DNA from: Watersipora subatra
Lineage: Eukaryota; Bryozoa; Gymnolaemata; Cheilostomatida; Watersiporidae
NCBI RefSeq assembly: GCF_963576615.1
Contig: NC_088712.1
Location: 30,657,870 to 30,721,869 of the forward strand
Direction: 5' to 3'
DNA length: 64,000 nucleotides
Part shown: one piece after another, positions 56,155-64,000 of the stretch
Position numbering within the stretch: the first letter of the stretch is position 1
Layout: every line of letters begins with the position of its first letter
Program-made: the position numbers and the translations under genes
Notes under the pieces: generated by a model
What the model was told of the DNA's origin: nothing
Seen by the model: only the letters and a program-made list of their open reading frames with translations
Databases searched by the model: none

Positions 56155-56443
56155 CCGCAGCCATCTAAAAGTTCTCCTTCTATCTCTGTCCTCTCCACAG
56201 GAATTCGGTGCAGCTTTTTAAATCCAAGGGTGAGGCCATCACAAATTATTATGTTGGGAGAAGTAGTGCAAAGAGGACAGGAAAAGTATTTGTTTGATGG
56301 CAAAAGACAAATGAAGGAGTCCCAAGACATTCTCAGCTGATGATACTTTGGAGATACTGATTGTCCCAATTCCCAGGAACTCCATGTGGCAAATTTATAA
56401 AAGCCATGTAATGTCATTCTAAAAACGTAGTCATAAAAACCGC
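56155..56443 (-). other. Exon with the CDG motif of the KDZ domain
   Basis: Open through its length, with TWSSWELGQS, CPLCTTSPNIIICDGLTLGF and a GTAAGG donor. In the family the Asp of this xxDGxxxxF segment is a conserved acidic residue and a likely metal ligand. The CxxC just before it looks like a zinc-binding pair. The exon enters in a phase one base off from the previous one: the donor at 56,672 reads GCGGGGTAAG, and three Gs instead of four would restore the frame. Confidence 0.8.
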
Positions 56444-56845
56444 CTAACATAATGTATGTATCAGTGATGTAGAGGTGAGTATTCTCAGTTAGTCAGTGAC
56501 TAACCAAGAGACTGAGTTAAAATTTACCATTGGTATGTATTCAACATAATTCGTGTTTTAATGTCTTCATAATTCTACCCTTTAAAATCATAAGAAAAGC
56601 TTAGAAATTGAAATATATGAAAAAAAGATAACGCACCTGGAATTAAACACATACACAAAGGATTCAACTTACCCCGCTGTAATAAACAGTTTTAGATAGT
56701 GACGTAGCAGCTTATGGGTGATAACAAAATCTCCCATATTCAGAACTCCTACATCTCCACCATCAGGTTGAACCAGATTGTGGCACTTGGGACACACAAA
56801 AGTTTGCACTGTAAACCAATGTACTATGTAATGTAATGTTTATAA

Positions 56846-58186
56846 TCAAGGATCTAACTATAAAACTAGTACCAAATATGTACCTATAATTGTAATGATC
56901 CTCTGTTTTAAGGATTATTAACTATAAGTGCTGGATTGGTGGTTCAAGTAGTTGGTTTATGATTTGCGAATTTAGAAGACTGTATACGAGGTGTAGATTT
57001 AATGCTGAGAATTAGACTGGTTTGTTTTAGCTGAAAACTTAAAAACAGATTATATTTATTAAAAATTCAAACTTTCAATAGAAAAGGCAATAAAACATAA
57101 AATATATAAAGGCTAATCAAATCAATGGCTGATGCTAATTGCGCAAGTCTAAAAATATAAAAAGTAATACAAGAGCAGAGTGATACCTAGAGCGTGAGTA
57201 AAATATGGAATTCGAATTCTTTCTGATCTACACAGGCTTATATACGTTTGCCTAATCAGTCAGGCAACCGTCATATCCGTAGATCACAGACAATTGGGCG
57301 CTGCAAAACTTCCTAAGCAGAAAGCGAGTAAGTACAAAGAAGCAGATAACATTTATGCTGTGCAGTAAAATAGCAGGTGCTAGGAAGTTGGAATAACAAA
57401 TCGGCGTGTCAGGCTACCAAGAGTCCAGAAAGCTGTTTCTTAATCATATCAAAAATGGTTAAATAAAAGGGGATGAGTGGTTCCGTAAGAGGTGTATAAT
57501 ACTCTTACGACAGGATGCATAAATACTAATATAGAAGTTGAATAACATGATGAGTTCCTCTGCTTCACAATGACACGGTATTGATGGGCTGTGTAACTAA
57601 AGATTACAAATGCTGGGCGCTTCACACCTCCCCAGCCAATGAGTCTCTAGCTCTACATATAGCTTAGAGACCCATTCTGGTTCCAGAATAGTTAAGAATA
57701 AAAAGGTATATATGTATATAAAGACAGGTAGAGTATATTAATTTGTGGTACACATTCCGTGTGGTGATGTCAGTGTAGTCTGGCTTCCATAGTCGGATAA
57801 AAAAAATAATTGTATAAGAATCATTGTTCGTTCTTGGTAGTTGAGGTTTAAAGTGGTAGTATCAGGATAATTAGCAGTTTCTGGACTATTGGTAATTGAC
57901 ACGTCGGATTTGTCCTTCCTTTACAATAATGGTGCTGTGTCCAGACGGATCTACAATAATAGTGAAGCAGCAGAAAGTATGCAACTAATTAATATAATGT
58001 TATAATTGACCTTATAGAAGTAAACCTTATAATCCATATTTTTGCACTACCTCTGTATCAAAAATATTTTATTACTACTTCAAACGGGGTAGGCTATCAA
58101 ATAGGAATTTATAAAGCTTTTACAAATCAATTCTAAATAAAGGGGTTGTCTACTCGATTCAATGAAATATACTCGATTTTATACAT
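56846..58186. other. Left part of the largest KDZ intron
   Basis: Begins with a diverged 69-bp-type unit (ATCTAACTATAAAACTAGTA, then CCAAATATGTACC) near 56,850-56,910. The part at about 57,180-57,960 (GAATTCGAATTC, a GC-richer stretch with CTCCCCAGCCAATGAGTCTC, then TATATATGTATATAAAG) could be a solo long terminal repeat or another non-autonomous element, but I could not define ends or duplications. No exon with family motifs was seen. Confidence 0.4.
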
Positions 58187-58190
58187 GTAT

Positions 58191-58312
58191 AAAACTAGTA
58201 CCAAATATGTACATATAATCCTTGTAATATGTAATGTATATAGCCAAGGATCGAACTATAAAACTAGTACCAAATATGCACCTATAATCCTTGTAATATG
58301 TAATGTATATAG
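58191..58312 (+). repeat. 69-bp minisatellite, left part
   Basis: Units beginning AAAACTAGTACCAAATATG start at 58,191 and 58,260, 69 bp apart. The second unit is cut at 58,312 by the hAT-type element and resumes after it. Confidence 0.88.
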
Positions 58313-59232
58313 TAGTGTTGGGCCGGTATCTAATTTAGTGCCGGATCGGATATCCTTGCACTTTTTTATCGGTATCCTCGGTATTTACCATCTTCGGTAT
58401 CCTTTGCCAACTAAGAAAGTTCGGTATTGTCGGTACTGTCGTTCGATATGTGGTTATCAGTGTCTGTTTAAACTTTAATGGTTTAAACTTTAAATGGTTC
58501 AAAGTTTAATGGTTTAAAGTTTAATGGTTTAAACTTTAAACCATAACTGTCTTGAACAACTTTTATCGTTGTGCAAAAAGTAGCCTGTGCAAAAAACATT
58601 CTTTAGTCAGCAGTATGTTGTTACGGCAAGAAGACTCCTTGTTTTAGCAAGCCAAAAAAGAAAAGAAAGATGGAAATATAAGTTTCATGATAGATGTTTT
58701 TATTGTTTATTCTATTAAAAATATAGTTATTGATACAAACGTTATGTACAATAAAGAACAGATAGATAATGGCAAGGGGCTCTCTTTGTTAAATATACTG
58801 AAAGTTTACAGAAATCTTACTATCACATATTGTAATCAGGTAATGTAATCACATAATTATACGCAGTCCAATTAGAGTCCAGTCCCGTTAGAGTCTTTAT
58901 ACATCCTCCCATCTGTGGAGAACTCCCAAACCTTCGAGGCTGGTATCATTATCAAGGTAACGTAATATAATAGTAAATACAGTAAGTGTGGAAATTTTCG
59001 TTGCATTTGTTCGCCAATGCGTGCTGAGACTAGCATGCTCGTCAATGAAGCGTTTTAAAAACCTATCCGGACATCTGTATAACCATTTACCGATAGGCTT
59101 CCACGAATAAATACCGATCATATCAAACCGGCCGCGGATGACTAGCTCTCACCGAAAATGATTGGTTTCCTCGGATACCGAAAATCTCTCGGTATCGGTA
59201 AGAGCGAATAACCCAATACCGGCCCAACACTA
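58313..59232. mobile_element. Non-autonomous hAT-type element, 920 bp, 8-bp TSD
   Basis: Perfect 17-bp terminal inverted repeats TAGTGTTGGGCCGGTAT, flanked by GTATATAG at 58,305-58,312 and 59,233-59,240. The 8-bp duplication and TAGTGTTGG-type ends fit the hAT superfamily. Subterminal TCGGTATCC words occur in both orientations near the ends. The middle has a repeat of GGTTTAAACTTTAAAT-like words (about 58,470-58,545). A 74-codon open frame on the - strand (59,121-58,897) has no transposase motif I know, so the element is non-autonomous. Confidence 0.92.
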
Positions 59233-59395
59233 GTATATAGCCAAGGATCTAACTATAAAACTAGTACCAAATATGTACATATAATCCTTGTAATATGTAA
59301 TGTGTATAGCCAAGGATCTAACAATAAAACTAGTACCTACTATGTATGCTAAATTTTTAACTGCTAAATTTTTAACTGCTAAATCAACACTAATC
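59233..59395 (+). repeat. 69-bp minisatellite, right part
   Basis: Continues the array cut by the hAT-type element: unit starts at 59,257 and 59,326, again 69 bp apart. A short copy pair GCTAAATTTTTAACT follows at about 59,348-59,380. Confidence 0.85.
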
Positions 59396-61930
59396 CACCA
59401 ACATAAATACAAATAAAAATAGACGTAGGCCTGCACACTCACCAGTTACATTATAAGCTTCTAGTAAATCAAAGCATACTACGGAAGTCTTGAGAAAGTC
59501 TTCAGACATAAAGCCACAATTGCATGAAGAAGGTGGTATTTCTCTTAAGTTTGTTGAAGATCTAAAATGAGTGAAAAAATATCATTTTCACATAGAAGAA
59601 TAATTCCAAGTTGTATCCCCTAAAGCTAAAAGGCATACTATGTAAAACTTAATCAGAGATGAAGTCATTGATAAATGCAAATATTTCCTGTATTAGTTTT
59701 ATGTAACACTGGGTAGTAATAAAACAAACAAACCCAGTTAAGGTGAATGTGAGAAGTTTGGTTGATATTGCCATCTATATTTCAACTGGGTTTCTAGTGC
59801 CAATATCTCCTTCATCATCAACAATCCAGGTGACAGATCAACAGATGTTAAAGCTCTTTTAACAGCATGCAGTGCAGGACAGCTAGACGTCAAGTTGCAA
59901 CAAGAACATCTTAGAGAATTCTGAGCTGATACAGCTACTGTTGAAAACTTGTTCTTGAGCAGAACTAGGACCACACTGTCAATGATTGAAAAGATCTACA
60001 ACCATTGATATAGCTAGTAAACAATAATATACTAACACACAGATGCCCTAGCTATACGTTCTAGAGGGTAATGAAATTTACGCAGTATCAAGGTAATAGA
60101 ATTGAAGAAATTAAATTGCTAAAAATAAAGCAAATGGAAATTAAGTGGAAGTTATTATGGAAATTAATATTTCTTTAATAGTGTTAAGAATTTAAATCAC
60201 AAAAAAGAGCAAGCAAATAGGTTAGAACTAGTAGATTGAATAGCGTACCATGAAAAACTAAGAAACACATAATAATTATAATACCTTAACACCGGAGTCA
60301 TCATTTTGTGGGTAAGCATGGTCATTTTCATCACTATTAACTGCACACCATTCAGCTGCAGAAAAGGTTGCAAATATATAGTGTGAAGTTAGTTAGCATT
60401 AAGCACCAAAATACACAAAAATACCTGCAAAAAGACACTATTTTTGTCTATTCACATTGTCAATTTACAAAGCCGATGTGAGTGACAAAAAACACAACCA
60501 ATTTTCTGTTATTGGCACTTGAGCCAGCAAAATGCCCACCAACCAAAAATTAAATTCTGAAGTTGGCTATTATCTTGCGGCAAACAGACTTACCTAACAT
60601 CTATCAATAACAAAACAATCATAGAAAAGCAAATTAATATAAAACCGAATATGTTCAATGCTAATCAGTGCAAGCTTCTTTCAGAAATACCTCCAACTCC
60701 CTTAGAGTATGCATCAGAGCAGCAAATACTGAATATAGATAAAATTACAAGATATGTACATATGTTGCCAATAAGCTGAGAGTCGCTAACATACTCTAGA
60801 TGGCAACATATTTTCTGGTCTTCAGGCTGACTAGCATAAGCTGGATTGCGGATTGCTATTTCAACAGCACTGTCACACGAACAAAATAACAGTCCATTGA
60901 CTTTGATAATAGCCCTGTAGCAATTCTACAACATATCACATCACCACCTTCAAGTCGATCTTTCATGTTGAATGAAGTTACAACAAATTTCTCATTTAAT
61001 TAGTTGGTGATCTAATACTGTTGATTTGAGAATTAACAGTTTGACCTATAGCCTACAATAAAATCCAAATGCATCAACAATTAAAATAAAATTATATTTC
61101 TGTATACTAATCACATAAATTATTCATGCTCCTTATCCAAATTATGATAGAACTCACTGTAAGCCTTTTGCTTTAGTCATCTAATTCTGGTAGTGCTAAC
61201 ACTCTGGACTCCACCAAGACTATATTTTCACTGCTATTTAGCAGTTTAAAATATATAGTCTTTATAGGAATCTCAAAAGTCTTTCTAAAACAAAACATAA
61301 TATGACATTAACACAGTAAAGTAATGTGTATTTCAATGCATAAGAGTATACAGATCTTTAAAACATAATACAATACACACATAATGCAACAGACATACTA
61401 TGAGGTAGCGGCAACTTAGCACATCTTAGATAACAGTAAGCTAAAATAACATGACAAACAGCAATAGGATATATATATATATACAGCAAGCATCCGTAAC
61501 CCTAAAGCCCAAAAACATCCTTTGTTGCCGACCTAGATCTATGTTAGATACAATGATTTTGCCATATTGCTCAAGCCCTTTGCAAAAGAAGCAATTATTC
61601 TCCAAGTAAAGTAAGTAAGTATATATCAAGTCATCCGATGTATGTTCTCAAATATCTTCAATGCTAGTAGGTAGCAATGGGCTATGTAACGGAAACTATA
61701 GATTCGTATTCTATAACACAAACTTCCCCATGATTAAACCTGATTAAACATACATTAACTGGGGAGCTGATGTTGAAGACTCCTCGTCCTCATGATGAAT
61801 AACCCCACCATGTTCATCATGGACTTCACCATGTTCATTCACACTTCTAGCTTTGTCCCCAATGCCTGTAACTACAGCGATGTTTATGTTATTTTGTAGG
61901 CCACTTCCAACATTAAATATCGGCTAACAA

Positions 61931-61934
<4 letters not shown>

Positions 61935-61967
<33 letters not shown>
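61935..61967. repeat. (AT)n microsatellite
   Basis: An uninterrupted AT run just upstream (on the - strand) of the acceptor of KDZ exon 61923-61754. Confidence 0.95.
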
Positions 61968-61969
<2 letters not shown>

Positions 61970-62490
61970 TTTAAGCAAAATCTGGTTATCAGTAAGGAGA
62001 AGTAGGTTATCAGTAGTTATCAATAGGTTAACATGTAGAGCTCCTTGTTACAACTTTATAAATATTAAGATCAAACAACGCTAGCACAATAGAATAGAAG
62101 CACGCTAGCACTAAAGCACGCTAGCACTTTAGAATACCACTCAGTATGCTACATATACCTGCACTATCGGACTGTAATTCTTTAGACTTTTACTCTTTTA
62201 AACGATGATCCTGCTGATCCTGTCTTATTATCCCGTGGGTAAGGACAGTGACGAAACGTAATAGTACCATCTTTTGATAGTACCTGTCGTAAGGAACGGC
62301 GCTTTGATCTCACCTACAAGGGTTGTCAGTTTATAATCATTTAGGATAAAAAATCAAAAGCACGTTAACATTAACGTTAACAAAGAAACATCATTCCCTT
62401 CCATATATAGAAATTTTATTAATACTGTTATTTTACTTACCAGCTTGTTGTAATCAGACTCTGACATCATCAGCAGCCAGAATACCTGAA

Positions 62491-63088
62491 CTGCAATAAA
62501 CATATTCATAATTATTATAGTAAAACGTACTCATTTTTACATTACCCTACAACTAGTTTTTATATCATTAATAAGTTGGCGGTCACACAAAAATGTTATA
62601 TTTACTGAATTTTAATTTTGCTGCATTGAATGCCAGTTAGCAATACAGTGCTAGCAGCAGTAAACTGAAACTGGGCTATAAGATCAAACTGCCATACGCA
62701 CAACTCCTAATATAATAAGCAAGCGTGTAATAAGGACTCTATAAGACTGTATTTACTACCAATTAATTAAAGCTGTAAAACAACCAAATCTTTCTATTAT
62801 TATAGGGTTTTGAGCACAAAACTCGCAAAAGTATATGACAAATGAATGAAAATGATTTGGTAGTCTTTGGTAGAAAAAAATTATTTTGGAAATATGGGTG
62901 GAAACCAGGGAAGCAAGGAGAACCAGGAAGGTTGCATCAAAAACCAGGAGACTCCGGAATAATCAAGAAAGGTTGTCAATGACAAGTTGTGTTGTAGGCT
63001 AAGTATGAAGAATTATTACATTGTAATTACTAATTAGGGGCCATTAGGCCAAGCTGAACAAATAAATAATACTGTTATAAAAAATTTT
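62491..63088. other. Upstream region of the KDZ gene
   Basis: AT-rich DNA with no exon or repeat recognised. The acceptor TATTGCAG at 62,491-62,498 (- strand) before the start exon implies that a non-coding first exon and the promoter lie in or beyond this stretch. Confidence 0.5.
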
Positions 63089-63552
63089 GATTTCGCCGAA
63101 ATTCTATTAGTCGAAATACGCATTTGCCGATAGGCCATTGGTCGAAATGGAAGCCTTTCGTCGAAAAGTGTAGTTTTGGTCGAAAATTTAGGCTATTGGT
63201 CGAAAACCCAGGTAGTTTAGTCGAGAATATATATATATTTCTTTATTGAATTAAACAAAGAGCCTCTTTTTGCAGGCAGAGGAAAGACCTTAACAGTATT
63301 TAAAAATATAGATATAAATGTAATAAAGGGATAAATGATAATGACAGATTGTCTTCTTAAAATAAGTTTAGTCGAAAATAATACTACAAATATTGGGCAA
63401 AAACAATAAGAATTATAATATTAATAGTAAGTTTTTACCTGTTAAATAGTTGTAACCTGACAAATAGTCTTAAATTTCGACTAATAGTCTACGAATTCGA
63501 CAAATAGCCTGTCGGCAACAGCGGTTTCGACCATTAGTTTTTCGACTAAATC
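63089..63552. mobile_element. 464-bp inverted-repeat element with GTCGAAA arrays
   Basis: The left 60 bp (GATTTCGCCGAAATTCTATT, then AGTCGAAATACGCATTTGCC) aligns with the inverted right end (GATTTAGTCGAAAAACTAAT, then GGTCGAAACCGCTGTTGCC) at roughly 70 percent by eye. The word (T/G)GTCGAAA recurs every 20-30 bp on the left, and its complement TTTCGAC on the right. Repeated subterminal words of this kind serve as transposase-binding sites in other elements. I found no clear target duplication. Confidence 0.7.
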
Positions 63553-63888
63553 TCTTTTTCCCACACCTTTATATTATTAATTAATATATTTTTAGCTGCT
63601 ATTATTCGCACACACTCACCCTTTTAATATGGTTTTTATGTATTGGGGATCTTAGGACGGATTCTGTACCTATCTATTCCTGGTTTTACAACGAGCCCAT
63701 TTTGGTTCTTACTAGCGAGCAAAGTTTTAAGCTCTGCACAAAATATGTAATTACAAGACTTCAGCAGTCACGGTATAATAAAGTTTATTGATCCAATTAA
63801 AGATTAGCTATTACAAAAATTTAATAAAACAAACGTGTTCGCTAAATAAAAGCCTCGCGCCACGAGTCTCCAAGCATGGTTATAGGTT

Positions 63889-63973
63889 CTATGTAAAAAA
63901 GACATATTTATGCCTCCTTCCAGGCTTTGCACCCTTGAGAGTTACTTCCGCTGGAGTATCACCACCCACATGA
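63889..63973 (-). CDS. Possible last exon of a gene entering from the right
   Basis: After an ATTAATAG acceptor the - strand reads HVGGDTPAEVTLKGAKPG then RRHKYVFFT and TAG (63,889-63,891). About 100 bp further on is AATAAA (- strand, about 63,784-63,789), a suitable poly(A) signal. The short basic end, stop and signal make a plausible 3' exon. The family is not recognised, and the rest of the gene would be beyond 64,000. Confidence 0.35.
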
Positions 63974-64000
63974 CTATTAATTTTATACCATTTTATAACA

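Larger units (their letters stand above)
52561..62470 (-). pseudogene. KDZ-type transposase-like gene, about 15 exons, broken
   Basis: Predicted exons, 5' to 3': 62470-62441 (start MMSESDYNKL), 62313-62284, 61923-61754, 60728-60691, 60355-60285, 59995-59787, 59561-59443, 56808-56673, 56443-56155, 56017-55921, 55656-55467, 55024-54703, 54192-54109, 53811-53705, 52802-52561 (TGA). Phases agree at most junctions. The protein, about 710 residues, shows Cys-rich words (RCSCCNLTSSCPALHAV, SSCNCG, CPKCHNLVQPDGG, CPLCTTSP), then ICDGLTLGFKK, ICSKIGKRQKNLLPGVF, CPH, CYGFEIM, VDGFHWGNH, and near the C terminus DTQVAEQCNATLKKLKSSLS. These words in this order match the KDZ transposase-like group. Lesions: a one-base excess at the donor of exon 56808-56673, two one-base losses in exon 55024-54703, and a stop plus an inferred 16-nt loss in exon 53811-53705. 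The donor at 59,786 is weak. An acceptor before the ATG implies an untranslated first exon. Confidence 0.82.

Noticed and set aside
57180..57960. Solo LTR in the large KDZ intron
   Set aside because: Composition and a TATA-like word are suggestive, but no TG...CA ends or target duplication could be fixed.
58897..59121. 74-codon open frame in the hAT-type element as a transposase
   Set aside because: Too short, with none of the hAT transposase motifs; the element is non-autonomous.
42100..63100. Terminal inverted repeats bounding the protease/KDZ pair
   Set aside because: No matching ends were found by eye between the satellite edge and 62.5-63.1 kb; the inverted repeats seen belong to smaller separate elements.

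Overview
The window is eukaryotic, AT-rich DNA with spliced genes (GT..AG introns) and no bacterial features. The gene families and the overall look fit a marine invertebrate, perhaps a lophotrochozoan; that placement is an inference and is weak.

Layout. (1) About 1-42,125 is one uninterrupted satellite array, roughly 280 monomers of 149 or 152 bp in head-to-tail order. It has nested higher-order repeats of 3,308, 3,916 and 5,712 bp. Each monomer is itself an old fusion of two related half-units. The right edge (about 39.9-42.1 kb) is degenerate. I see no gene inside the array; the open frames there are products of the repeat. (2) 42,196-49,851 on the + strand is a multi-exon gene for a Ulp1/SENP-type (C48) cysteine protease. 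His, Asp, Gln and Cys active-site positions are all visible in successive exons. Its start codon lies about 70 bp from the satellite edge, just after a strong splice acceptor. (3) 49,852-52,560 is intergenic with a 26-bp minisatellite. (4) 52,561-62,470 on the - strand is a gene of about 15 exons for a transposase-like protein of the KDZ (Kyakuja-Dileera-Zisupton) type. It carries at least five lesions: three single-base shifts, one nonsense codon and one inferred 16-nt deletion at a conserved acidic motif. (5) 62,491-64,000 holds a 464-bp inverted-repeat element and a possible last exon of another - strand gene at the right edge.

Smaller mobile elements lie in the introns: a 920-bp hAT-type element with a perfect 8-bp target duplication, inserted into a 69-bp minisatellite; a 135-bp foldback element with a 9-bp duplication; a 295-bp foldback element; and tRNA-like fragments.

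How the parts may relate. The protease and the transposase-like gene are convergent neighbours. They could be the two genes of one large DNA transposon, or unrelated neighbours. I found no terminal inverted repeats around the pair by eye, so this stays a hypothesis. Two exon junctions in the protease gene also do not close in phase. The damage is therefore either decay of an old element or a mix of decay and base errors in the assembly.
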